This document shows, one piece after another, positions 43,301-53,946 of a DNA stretch of 64,000 nucleotides. The stretch is taken from NCBI GenBank assembly GCA_031002005.1, contig JARYHS010013630.1:27805112-27869111 (forward strand), written 5' to 3'. Below the pieces are notes generated by a model. That model was not told the origin of the DNA and made no database searches. It saw only the letters and a list, made by a program, of their open reading frames with translations. The position numbers and the translations under genes were made by a program. How positions within the stretch are numbered: the first letter of the stretch is position 1; each line of letters begins with the position of its first letter. Origin of the DNA: Vandiemenella viatica. Its lineage: Eukaryota; Arthropoda; Insecta; Orthoptera; Morabidae.

Positions 43301-44172
43301 GATTGTATGAATGTATGTATGTTTGTTTGTTAGTTTGTTTGTTCTTCACACAAATCCACAGTTTTCATCCGATCTCGATGAAACTTTGCACACTTATCCT
43401 TTGAAACAAGGAGAAAATACTGTCTACATTTCGTTGAAAAATTATGTGTATAAATAACACATGTTGTCTCATAACTTCGAAATACGGCGATAGACAGACA
43501 CGTTGGATGTGGACGTCAACGTACCATGTTTCCGTGTACTGGACTGCCAACTCAGTGGTTAAAGCGCTTGCTTACGAACGTCGTGGTCTCCGGTTCAAAT
43601 CTCCGTGGAGGCTAAGATTTTTAAAAATTGTTTTTGATCGTAAGAGTCAGGCCTGGGCCGTAGGTTATTCGGATTGAATGTTTAACTGTAGATATTAGAA
43701 AGTTAGAGGTGCAATGCGAGGCAAATCGTAGGTAGTCTTACAATGGTGTAGGTGTACACTTTTTTACGTTATAATAATCCCTCAGGTGTTGTTCGCAGTC
43801 AGTGTGTGTGTGAACCACAGTAATATTATTATAAATACGGAAGTAAGTCTCTGTCTTTTTGTTACGTTTTGACGACTAAATGGCTATATCGTTGTGATGG
43901 AATTTTATAAGGAAATCTGTATGAAGGGCACAGGATATTTTTTCCAGTATGATTAACAGTTGTAGTCACGAAATTTTGAGAGCTTATCGAATGGTGACAG
44001 AAATATGTTGGAAATTGATTCGACGGTACAATGATATAGTGATAGCTTTCCTGTCATATTATTCCGACTCGATATTGTTTGAGACCAATCCTTCGTTCCC
44101 AACAACTTTCTATATTTAATTCTGGCAAAAAAATTCTTAATCCACGCGTATGAAGTCGCGGGTACGGGCTAG
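43301..44172 (+). mobile_element. Helitron-like element (candidate)
   Basis: A GTATGTATGTTTGTTTG stretch opens the segment, followed by CATCCGATCTCGATGAAAC and TTTGCACAC. It ends CACGCGTATGAAGTCGCGGG and TACGGGCTAG, followed by T. The CTAG end, preceded by a GC-rich hairpin-like motif, fits a Helitron 3' terminus. No Rep/helicase coding was found, and a tRNA-like SINE lies inside. Confidence 0.4.
43540..43760 (+). mobile_element. second tRNA-headed SINE family (candidate)
   Basis: An A-box-like ACTCAGTGGTTAAAGCGC and a B box GGTTCAAATCT (43592-43602) with tRNA-like spacing are followed by unique sequence. It differs from the major SINE. The 3' limit is uncertain. Confidence 0.5.
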
Positions 44173-44558
44173 TCTATATATATATATATAAAGTAACCAA
44201 ACTTGGGCCCGTCTCCGAAATCGGACCCCCTCTTAATTCGCTGGTATGTACCGAATTTTGGCAGCATATATTTTAACATCCAAATATCGAAAGAAATTAT
44301 ATTTTGAAGTGCAGGGTAGGGCAGAGACAAGTTATGCTAGTGTTCTCAGCAAGAGTGAATTTTTTTGCAGAGGTGCATTAAACAGCATTTTTATATCAGT
44401 GTGTTTGTTCAATATTATTCTACGAGTATACCACTGAAACTCCAAGTTAAACCTATCAGGGGCGCCGGCTTTCAGAAAACCTCATGGGTGCTCATGCTCA
44501 TTTGATGACTTAGTTCTTTTAAAAGAATTGTTTTTATTCTATAAATACTTACGATTTC

Positions 44559-44561
<3 letters not shown>

Positions 44562-44603
<42 letters not shown>
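44562..44603. repeat. poly(A) run of ~42
   Basis: A long A homopolymer near the left end of the hAT element. It could be the tail of an unidentified plus-strand retroposon. Confidence 0.6.
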
Positions 44604-44605
<2 letters not shown>

Positions 44606-46170
44606 TTAAAATTCTTTACAAACACGATCGAAGTCACGGGCATCAGCTTGACCTACATAATCGTGAAAACAAAATCCACAACCCTCCAGCAGTTTTCAAA
44701 TTATATATGAACAGACAGACAGCTTAGCATAGCAAGACTCTGCGTTTTCAAATTCTATTTCATGCCATTAAAATGGTTTCAGTTTTTTTGACGTGACTGG
44801 ATAGCAAACTTAGAGATTTTCAAGTTTATAATAATAGTGAATAGATAACTAATGATTTTTGTACACCTAGTAGCACTCAGAATTTTATTATTGCACCTGA
44901 TTTGTGTCCGCTAGTAATTAGTACAGATATACAAAGGAAAAGGAAAAACATACTAGTGAAAAAAAGTACTAGATTGAACAATGAAGAACGGATACATATC
45001 ATAAAAATAAAAAATTAAACCATTATATTAATGTTAACATAACTTTTATTAGCAGGATAAATTTTTTAGCAAAATTTGCCTACTAAATGTACAAATATGA
45101 ATTTATAATCGACCAATAATCATTAATAAACCTTTTTAAGAAGGAATATTTTATTTTATAATCTATTTAATGATATATTTTTTAAAAATTCAAACGTATT
45201 TTGTCCAACTGCAACTCAATTTATAAATATATTAGCGATTTATTCAAGGTAAAAATCATCCACTATTTATCGGTTTACGTGTAATACCATGTGATCATTC
45301 CGTCTTTACTAACTCATAGTTCTCCTTAAATAAGTTTAATATCCTTCTGATAATGACTATTGGGGCGTGTGTGTCAATTCTGAAATATTAAAACAGTGTT
45401 TAACAATTTGATGAGTTCAGGTATCATATCTTTTGTAGATACACAATGACAAATTATAAATGAAACATTGTCTTCTACATCATTCAGATTGACTTCTTTT
45501 GTCCGTGCAATATTTAAAAGGATGTTGCGATGAAGAATCAAACGATACACATCGAAGTCATCTATGTAGAACTCTATCACATAACTGCTGCTTGCTCAGT
45601 AAGAAATACTGTTGTTCTGTGTTACTCAAATATCTCGTATTATTTTTAGTAGGCTACCTAAAGCGCTTGTCAATGCAGCCTACGACTTTATCTAACACTT
45701 AAAAACATATTTTCCGATAAACGACAGCTGAATAGGCAAATTAGTGAGGTTCACTTGATGATAAATCGTCTATCTTTTAAGGAATCCTTCTTATTTTTGG
45801 AGTGTTAGGTTCATCCAATTCGAAGATAATAGCCAAGTTCACAGTTTCCAGGGGTTTTTAAATTTTTCGTCAGTTCTTTGGAACAATATAATGTACTTTA
45901 TAGTATTAATATTATCGAAAGATTTTTGAAGGTGCAAATAAATCTTCTGTTGCATTCATAGGTTTCACAAGATAAAGAATTTCTATCAGAAATTTGATAA
46001 TAAAAAGAGATTAAAAAAACTGAAGAATTTTTATAAACCATTTTGCTTTCGCGCCGGCTTCAACTTTCTGACTTTTTGTGTCGTTCAAAAAACTTAGCAG
46101 GACACTATAATTGTTTAGAATAATTTTCCAAGAAGATATACGACAACACCATATTGCTGGGCAAAAATGC
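44604..46170 (-). other. hAT 3' region, mostly unassigned
   Basis: This AT-rich sequence lies 3' of the transposase on the minus strand. The 68-codon frame at 45374-45580 may be a decayed part of the C-terminus, but the match is too weak to rely on. Confidence 0.35.
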
Positions 46171-46171
46171 C

Positions 46172-48164
46172 TCAGAGAAAGGTTTTGAGCATCGGCAACT
46201 GTAGTGATTGAAAACAAGCTTGGCGTATCGTGAACCATTTACGGAGATAATAAGCTCTCTTACTCATACTAAATAAATCCCTCATTGCAAGCACATCTTT
46301 CATTGTGTCTTGAACAATCAGTTGCAATGAGTGCGCGATGCAATGCACATGAATTGCCCTTGCTTCGATAGCGTTAAACCACGATTGAAGGTCAGTATGC
46401 GCTCCAGTATCATTAGAGAAAAAGCAGCCCCACAACCTTTTGAATTCTCCATTCCATTCCAGGAATAAGAAACCAAAGATGCAATCAAACAAATGAAACT
46501 GGAAAAAGCAGTTGGGTTTGATGGTATATATCCAGAACTGTTGGCCCACTATGGACCACCTACAGTAAGCTAGCTTATCAACTTCTTCTCAAATATCCTA
46601 CAAACTGGAAACCTCCCACCGTTAATGAAGAAATCAAAAATATTAGCCATATTGAAACCAAATAAGGACCGCACAAAAGTGGTAAACTATCAACCAATAG
46701 TACTTCTAAGTGTTACATACAAACTCCTTGGGCGCCTGATCTACAATGGAATTTCTGAAGTAATCAATAACCATATTCCCATAGAACAAGCAGGATATAG
46801 GTCAGGGAAAAATTGTAATGAGCAGGTTTTCACTCTCGCTTCTCATATTGAAAATGGGTTTGAGAAGAAATCAGTAAGTGTGGTTGCCTTTTTGGATCTG
46901 TCAGCTGTCTATGACACTATTTGGCGAGAAGGAATTCTTCTGAAATTTGTAAGTATTAACCCATGTCGAAAACTTATGGAACTACTTAACAACATGTTGA
47001 GCAATAGATACTTTCAGACATACTCTGACAATGACAGAAGCAGAATATTTATCTAAATAATGGCTTATCCCAAAGGTTCTGTTTTAGCACCCCTCCTATT
47101 CAATTTGTATACTCACGATTTCCCGGAAACATCTTCAAGAAAAAAAGGTTACTTACGGTGATGAAATTTGTTTGGTGATCCAGAACCCCAACTTTTCTGA
47201 CGAAGAAACAACTTTATTAGCAGATGTGGAAAAGTTAGAAGAATACTGCAAGAAATGGTGCCTCTTTCTAAATCCTCAGAAAACAGTTATTTCAACATTT
47301 CATTTACGCAACAGACAGGCTTCCAGTGTTATGCAACATCTCACCTCCAGCCCTAAGAAGATCATAAGCTCTCGTAATAATCTGGAAAAATATCCTAAGA
47401 ACCCTCAGCTGACATCAAGACATTATTCAAACAAAACATCAACGTTTAAATCAAGGAAACCACCACGGCACATAACAATCAACCTTACAGAGTTCTCTTT
47501 CAACATCAACAAGCTGTGGACAACTCAATTGGGAGCAGTCATCAGTAGCCAATAAAACTCTAGTTGAAGACCCCTAGGTAGGATTACAAGATTTCGATCT
47601 CCTCAGGTGGCAGTGGAGAATCATCAATCGGATTCTAACAGGACAAGGCAGTTGGGCCGGATAGATTCTGCAAATTGTAACTGTGGAGCTACCTTACAGA
47701 CAATCACATCATTTCCGACTGTCCTCTTCGGGCCTACAAGGGAACAATAGCGGAAATACATGATGCGTCGATCAGTCCAGTTGACTGGATTACAACATTA
47801 GATCTAGAGATGTGAAATTGTACAAGCTTGTGATATGTACATTTCGTAATGTGTAGCTTGTTAAATAATCATACGATAAATAAATAACTTACATTAGCAG
47901 CACCTATGGTATATAGACCCATACACGTTTGTTTATTTATGTCGAATCTTCTTGGTACGTCATTGAAAATTTCAAACAAATTTTCGGATATTGTTGATAA
48001 CGCTTTATAGAGACCCATAAAAGTTTCATGTATTTTAAACATAAGCATAATGTGACTAGTTCATTATTTGAAATAACACTAGTTTCATCAACCATAACTG
48101 AGTAACAGCATTTTGTATTGCTTTGTTTATGCCATGCAGTACTTCGTCGATCAAAATTGTTCAC
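46172..48164 (-). pseudogene. hAT transposase split by a LINE
   Basis: On the minus strand the upstream part (47937-48164) contains CYSVMVDETSVISNNELVTL, the hAT block with the first catalytic Asp. The downstream part (46172-46468) contains SNDTGAHTDLQSWFNAIEA and IHVHCIAHSLQLIVQD, the block with the CxxH-like conserved residues. About 1.4 kb of LINE sequence lies between them. Stops and gaps show the gene is dead. Weak further pieces may lie at 48626-48844. Confidence 0.82.
46469..47895 (+). pseudogene. LINE reverse transcriptase remnant, family B
   Basis: Frames on the plus strand give KLEKAVGFDGIYPELL near 46500, LAILKPNKDRTKVVNYQPIV at 46640-46700, the EQAGYRSGKNCNEQV block, a FLDLSAVYDTIW block (reverse transcriptase palm) and PKGSVLAPLLFNLYTHDFP near 47070. 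The FADD position is damaged near 47155. A later EEYCKKWCLFLNPQKT block and a WRIINRILTGQG block are followed by a short ...GATAAATAAATAA tail near 47890. It differs from LINE family A. The 5' part is missing, and stops break every block. Confidence 0.82.
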
Positions 48165-48844
48165 AGTTCGCTAGTGATAACGTGTATCAATCATCTGTAT
48201 CTGCTGCATTGGATTCATGATTTTAAATGGAACATCCTGTTATCGCAGCTTCAACAATCAAATGTAATTTGAATATTAATCTAAGTGGCCTCCACTCATT
48301 AAAAAATGAAGGTTTGAAATAAATTTTAAGAGGGTGGTTCTAGCTGTTTTCGTGTCTTCAAGTTTATTTTTTGATAACATGTAGTGTCCATTCGTGCCAC
48401 ATTCTAAGCTAGCCTTGTACAATAAACAAAAACAGTGAAGGTCAGTCTAGGAATACTTTTTTAAAACGTTTCTAAAGGGCTATTACTTGAGGAAAAATCC
48501 GCTTTGAGTGGACTCATCAGCTCTTGATGATTTTTTCGGCCCAGAAACGCCATTAGACATAATTTCTTTATAGATATGTCAAAACACTGTATCTATATCT
48601 TAAACATATAACAGCCAAGGAAAAATTATTTACCACTGTGAAAATTGCTCCTTTCCTCATGAATTTGGAGAAATAACATTTTCTGGTTGAATTTGTCGAG
48701 TTGAACTAAATTGAGAAGAGCTATTAGCGCTGGGTTCTTCAGATTTGTGTACCTTACGATTTCTATCGATGAATTTATCCATTTAAACAAACAATTTTCT
48801 GAAATAAACACGATAATAACATGCGCGGTGCTCTCTCGAGGCAC

Positions 48845-49205
48845 GAGCCTTATTTCCTAGGTTGACTGACAACGAATGAGACACTTGAGAAAGAGCCGCT
48901 AGCCGCAGCAACACAATCGCTGGCGCCGCGAAGAACGGATGACACGCGACTGGGGGAAGCTGTTTGGCTTGCCTTGTGCGTGCTCATCAGGGATCACTAA
49001 TACACTTACTAACCACTTACTACAAATTGTCAGGTATTCTCCTTGGGCATGGCACGCAGTCGTGCAAGCTCGCATCGAAGGTAAGAGTGATCTCGTCGAG
49101 ACGTCAGGACAATCTACGTGGCTTGTGAGGTCGGTGATACAGATATCGTTCATGTAAGTTACTGATTAGTTTAGATGTCTGTGTTCATGGGTGCTCCGCA
49201 CCCAC
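48845..49205 (-). other. hAT 5' region
   Basis: This is sequence between the decayed transposase and the nested Tigger element. It ends with GGGTGCTCCGCACCCAC, the subterminal GGGTGCTC motif of this hAT. Overlapping frames on both strands have no motif. Confidence 0.4.
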
Positions 49206-49207
49206 TA

Positions 49208-51395
49208 CAGTAGAGTCTCGCTAATCCGAACTAATTGGGACCGGGCCTTGTTCGGATTACCGATTTGTTCGGATTAGCCGGAGTTACAGTGACTAATTTC
49301 TACAATGAAGTATACCAAGCATATAAGTAGGTAAAGCATGGTAACAATTGGGAACAACTGGGTGAACAATGGCTCACTCTCACTCCCTCCCTTTATTGTT
49401 GAGATGTTTGAAGTGTTCGTGGTCAGTGCACTCTCAGACGGCTCGCGAACTGCTGAGTTAATCTTAGCAATCGATCGCTAACACACTTACAAAATTCGTG
49501 TACACTAGCGTGTTATCGCCATGAGTAAACGGAAACATACGACGTTAACGCTCAGTGAAAAACTGGATGCTTTGAAGCGATTGGACAGTGGTGAGAATGT
49601 ATCTAAGCTGGCGACGGAACTAGGTGTTGGTAAGACAACCATTTGTGATTGGAAGAAGAACCGAGTGAAGCTTGAACAGTGCTGCGCAACGTCTTCGGGA
49701 AAAACACTCTAGATTAGGCAGACTCTGAAACAGTCCCAGTACGATAAAGTGGATGAAGCTCTTTTCTTTTGGTTTACACAGGAAAGAGAAAGGGGAACTC
49801 CTCTTAGTGGACCAATGGTTCAGGAAAAGGCGGTTTACCTAAACAAATTAATGAATGGTGATGAGTCTTTTAATGCGAGTACGGGTTGGTTGGACAGATT
49901 TAAAAAACGTCATGGGATTCGTCAGCTAACAATTACTGGAGAGAAGCTTTCTTCTGACCATGATGCAGCGAAGGAATACGTGCATGAATTTAATAAACTG
50001 ATAGGAGGGGGAAATTATTCTCCCCAACAAATTTATAATGCAGACGAGACAGGCCTTAATTTTAGGGCATTGCCAACAAAAAGCCTGGCATCAAAAGCAG
50101 AAGTCCAAGCTCCTGGCTTTAAAATGAGCAAAGATCGTGTGACTTTACTAGTGTGCAGCAACGCTGCTGGTAATCACAAGCTCCCTTTAATGATGATCGG
50201 CAAATCTGTTAGCCCCAGAGCTTTCAAAAACTGCAACATGAAATCCCTACCTGTATACTATCGCAACCAGAAAAAAGCATGGATGGATGGTAAGCTGTTC
50301 AAAGAATTGTTTCACGACCAGTTTGTTACCTCTGTCCGGCGGTTTTCCAAGGAAAATAATTTGCCTCCCCGTGCTATCCCTTTGATTGATAATGCACCAT
50401 CTCACCCCAGCACTGAGGAATTATGTGATGGAGAAATCGTGGCGAAGTTTTTGCCGCCGAATGCTACACCACTTCTACAGTCGATGGACCAGGGCGTACT
50501 ACAAACATTAAAACTGATTTCCAGAAAACAATTCTTAAGAATGCTGATCCAAGATGATAACATTCCTTTAGTTGAAAAAATAAAAAAATAAAAATCTGAA
50601 GGATGTTGTTTATTGGGCTGCTGAGGCATGGCAGAAAATTTCAGAAAACACTTTGAGAAAATATTGGAGTAAACTATGGACATCTCTTGAATTTCAGGAC
50701 ATACCAGCTGAAAATGAAGAGGAGAGTTTCCTGAAAATGGTACAGACAATCCCTGGATGTGAAGAAGCATGTGAAGCAGACGTGGATGAATGTATGGCAG
50801 CGGATGATTCAATACTGGAGCACCTTACTGACGTTGATTTAGTGGCTGCTGTGACTCAAGACCAGGTAGAAGTGGAATGTTACGACGAAAGTGACAATGA
50901 GACGGAATATGACAAAGGAGAGTTGGTGTCACACACTGACGCGGCAGAAGCCTTTGATCTCGCGCTACGCTATATGGAGCAACAGACCACTGCTACACCA
51001 GCTGATTTAATGTTTATCAGACGATGGCGCAACTTTGCGTCATATAACAGACTGTCTTCATTACGCCAAAAAACAATTACTGAGTTTCTGTGCTCTAAAA
51101 AGTAGGGATGGAATGTGTGTTTCTAACCGTTGTAACTACTATCGTAAGTTTGACAGTTTTTCTTTCAGTGTTACGCACTTTTTAAATTTAATCTTTTCTA
51201 GCTAATTTTTCTGTATAAATTAAAATTGTGTACATGTACAGTAGTTAACCACACAATTATATAGCGTATGAACTGTATTTTCAGGGTGTTTTAATTCTTT
51301 TACAATTTTTTATATTAAGACTATGTAATGCTTTGCCATGTTCGGATTAACCGGACGTTCGGATTACCGGGGTTCGGATTAGCGGGACTCTACTG
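49208..51395 (+). mobile_element. Tigger (pogo-group) transposon, 2.19 kb
   Basis: The ends CAGTAGAGTCTCGCTAATCC and, reversed, CAGTAGAGTCCCGCTAATCC are inverted repeats with a single mismatch, and the match continues into GAAC. TA lies on both sides (49206-49207 and 51396-51397), the expected target duplication. The transposase gene inside is nearly complete. The element sits in the terminal region of the 7-kb hAT remnant and so is younger than it. Confidence 0.95.
49521..51105 (+). pseudogene. Tigger-type transposase, two lesions
   Basis: The protein starts MSKRKHTTLTLSEKLDALKR with an N-terminal pogo/CENP-B-type helix-turn-helix (KLATELGVGKTTICDWKKN). A CENP-B DNA-binding region follows (GWLDRFKKRHGIRQLT), then the DDE core: NADETGLNF, PLIDNAPSHP and LLQSMDQGVLQTL. 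There are 32 residues between the second and third catalytic Asp. An in-frame TAG at 49710-49712 and a frameshift in the A-rich stretch at about 50577-50595 break it. After the shift the C-terminus continues to ITEFLCSKK at 51105. With only two lesions it is a recent loss of function. Confidence 0.93.
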
Positions 51396-51504
51396 TACTT
51401 ACTTCTCGTGGGTGCTGAAGCCCGCGAGCACCCACAGAGTCGGCGCCCCTGAAACCTATCCCATGTAGGAACCCTCGGCGTTCCTTAAGTTCAAACCTCC
51501 ATAA

Positions 51505-51785
51505 TTCTAATTTAAATTGTATTAAATTACAATGGAAAGCACGCTCCAGTGTCAATTTCCATAATCATCTAATTAGTATCTTATTAATTTCATTATTATT
51601 GTTATTATCTTAAATATTATCAGTGTTAAATTCCTCCCCCATCTACTTTTGCTGTTTACGAATTTTCATTTTTAATTCCTCCAACGTTTTTGGTAAATTA
51701 TTCATCACTTCCCTTGGTAACTTATTCCACTCTTTTAACCACAAAAAAACATTCCCACTGCCACATTTTGGCTTGTGTACAAAGT
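51505..51785 (-). mobile_element. LINE family A 3' end, inverted
   Basis: On the minus strand this reads GAGTGGAATAAGTTACC, GGGAAGTGATGAATAATTT and on to ...GAGCGTGCTTTCCATTG near 51540. It is a short, 5'-truncated copy outside the hAT element. Confidence 0.8.
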
Positions 51786-52119
51786 GCATGATATCGCAAC
51801 GCACACACTGCCCCAGTGCTGCCAGCCACTTGGCTTTGAATATCCCCTACAAGGGCGCTAAAATTTCCGTAGATTGGGTACAGATACTCGCTAACTGAAA
51901 GACTGAAACAATAATAATTGAAGATAGAGTCAGAATTAAGAATACCTTTTATTTCTAGGTCTTTAAATTCGAAATACAAAATAATATTCCACATTGAAAG
52001 TAAGAAATATCTCTGAACATGCTTTATACTGCATCACGCTGTTGTACATACAATTTTTTCTCTCCCTCTTTTTTTTGGTACGTTACATTTTCTTTGTTGA
52101 CATTAAATTTAGCATATCT
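51786..52119. other. unassigned spacer
   Basis: Nothing is recognised between the LINE end and the Tc1 element. Confidence 0.3.
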
Positions 52120-52121
52120 TA

Positions 52122-53549
52122 CACAGACGGAAAAAAAAATCCCAACACCAAGAAAGACTTGTGTTAGATAAACGAAATTTGGTAGGCGTGTTTATACATC
52201 TGAAAGATGACATCGATTCAAATTTCGCGCTTCGCGCATAAGTGTGGCGCTAGTAGCGCTACTCAGAGCTTGCAAATCAGGTTTGCTTTAAATACGCGCT
52301 GTAAAGTTTGTGAACGTTATTTACCGCTGAGATTTGACATAGTGAGTTGATGTTAGCCAAGAATGCCTTTAAGAAGACGAAGAAGCCATTATCAACAGCT
52401 CACCGAGTTTGAACGAGGTCGTGTAATAGGGCTACGAGAAGGTGGATTTTCTTTTCGCGATATTGCAGAAAGACTTGGCCGGAATGTATCCACTGTGCAT
52501 GATTGTTGGGTGCAGTGGTCAAGGGATGGTACTGCCTCAAGAAGACCGGGTTCCGGGAGGCCACGTGGCACTACTGAGAGGGAAGACCGCCGTATTCGGC
52601 GTACAGCTGTGGCGCATCGTACTGCGTCTGCGGCAGAAATTCGAGCTGCAGTTGGTACCACAGTGACACAACGAACTGTTAGAAATCGGTTACTTCAAGG
52701 ACAGCTCCGAGCCAGGCGCCCTGTAGCGTGCATTCCACTGACTACAAGCCATCGCCGTTTGCGACTCCAGTGGTGTCAAGCCAGAGCTCATTGGAGGACG
52801 GAGTGGAGATCTGTTGTGTTTTCTGATGAAAGCAGGTTCTGCCTTGGTGCCAGTGATGGCCGAGTGTTGGTCAGAAGGAGGCCAGGAGAACGCCTGCAAC
52901 CAAACTGTCTGCGGCCTAGACACACTGGACCTACACCTGGAGTCATGGTCTGGGGAGCAATTTCCTATGACAGCAGGAGCACTCTTGTGGTTATACCAAA
53001 CACACTGACTGCAAATTTGTACGTCAGTCTGGTAATTCAACCTGTAGTGCTGCCATTCATGAACAGCATTCAAGGGGGAGTTTTTCAACAGGATAACGCT
53101 CGCCCTCATACCGCTGTTGTCTCGCAACGTGCTCTACAGAGTGTCGACATGTTACCTTGGCCTGCGAGATCACCAGATCTGTCTCCAATTGAACACGTAT
53201 GGGATATCATTGGACGACAACTCCAGCATCATCCACAGCCAGCACTGACCGTCCCAGTATTGACAGCACAAGTACAACAAGCATGGAACTCCATACCACA
53301 AAGTGACATTCGAAACCTGTATGACACAATGCATTCACGTTTGCAGGCTTGCATTCAAAATTCTGGAGGTTACACCGGCTATTAATTTAACAGTATTTCA
53401 CATTTGAAATGCATTTTCTTGAGCTTAAATTAACCTGTGATCTTGAAAATTTAATCAATTAAACATGTTAACTTGACAAATGCATTGTCCAAATTTCATT
53501 ACTCTACAATAATTTTTTCTTGGTGTTGGGATTTTTTTTTCCGTCTGTG
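52122..53549 (+). mobile_element. complete Tc1-like transposon, 1428 bp
   Basis: The terminal inverted repeats begin CACAGACGG, followed by nine A, T and CCCAACACCAAGAAA. The two ends are identical over these 34 bp. TA flanks both sides (52120-52121 and 53550-53551). Inside is an uninterrupted transposase ORF. Everything a Tc1-type element needs is visible, and identical ends imply recent insertion. The sequence outside the TIRs has no other gene. Confidence 0.97.
52363..53385 (+). CDS. Tc1-like transposase, intact (340 aa)
   Basis: This cut-and-paste transposase is close to the usual family length (about 340 residues). Residues 10-70 form a paired-type helix-turn-helix (FERGRVIGLREGGFSFRDIA, then STVHDCWVQWSRDG). 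A GRPR AT-hook-like motif follows at about residues 66-69 (PGSGRPRGTT). A second HTH region spans about residues 85-115. The catalytic residues are Asp in FSDESRFCLG, Asp in FQQDNARPHT and Glu in PIEHVWD. There are 32 residues between the second Asp and the Glu, two fewer than the usual 34. The protein ends NSGGYTGY. No stop or frameshift interrupts it. The start at 52363 lies 241 bp inside the element, the first ATG giving the full HTH. Confidence 0.96.
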   Translation: MPLRRRRSHYQQLTEFERGRVIGLREGGFSFRDIAERLGRNVSTVHDCWVQWSRDGTASRRPGSGRPRGTTEREDRRIRRTAVAHRTASAAEIRAAVGTTVTQRTVRNRLLQGQLRARRPVACIPLTTSHRRLRLQWCQARAHWRTEWRSVVFSDESRFCLGASDGRVLVRRRPGERLQPNCLRPRHTGPTPGVMVWGAISYDSRSTLVVIPNTLTANLYVSLVIQPVVLPFMNSIQGGVFQQDNARPHTAVVSQRALQSVDMLPWPARSPDLSPIEHVWDIIGRQLQHHPQPALTVPVLTAQVQQAWNSIPQSDIRNLYDTMHSRLQACIQNSGGYTGY

Positions 53550-53551
53550 TA

Positions 53552-53946
53552 TGTTAAAAACTGCGACCCCATTGATTCTCGGATATTGGTTAGGCCTTCT
53601 CGTAAGGCACTGATTTTAAGCCGAGCAAACGAGCGTGTCACCGTGCATACAGGGTGCACGGATACTTTTGTATTACAGTCTTTTAAATCTATAATGACAC
53701 AAAATATGAGCTTTATTTCAATCGTATGTTCACACGAGCGATTGTAAGGAAAAGATCACAATTATTGACAATTCTGTAATGCATTAACACTATATGCTCA
53801 AAATTTAACAAAACCCCAATATCAGGAAAAATCAACAAAAAATAAAAAGTATCAAAAATCCGTAGTTATTTTAACAAAATCCGAATATCCTAACTTTTTA
53901 TAAAAATCCATAGAATTGGCAGCACTGCACTGCCCTGAGCCCTGCC
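53552..53946. other. unassigned spacer
   Basis: AT-rich sequence with no motif-bearing frame. Confidence 0.3.

Larger units (their letters stand above)
44457..51451 (-). mobile_element. long hAT element remnant, 7.0 kb with nested inserts
   Basis: The left end is CAGGGGCGCCGGCTTTC and the right end, reversed, is CAGGGGCGCCGACTCTG. Both are followed by a GGGTGCTC match. AAACCTAT lies exactly on both sides (44449-44456 and 51452-51459). Decayed hAT transposase on the minus strand lies inside. A LINE (46469-47895) and a Tigger element (49208-51395) are inserted in it. Without these two the element would be about 3.4 kb, a normal hAT size. Confidence 0.88.

Noticed and set aside
52392..53127. 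Minus-strand and alternative-frame ORFs over the Tc1 element
   Set aside because: They are shadows of the intact plus-strand transposase.
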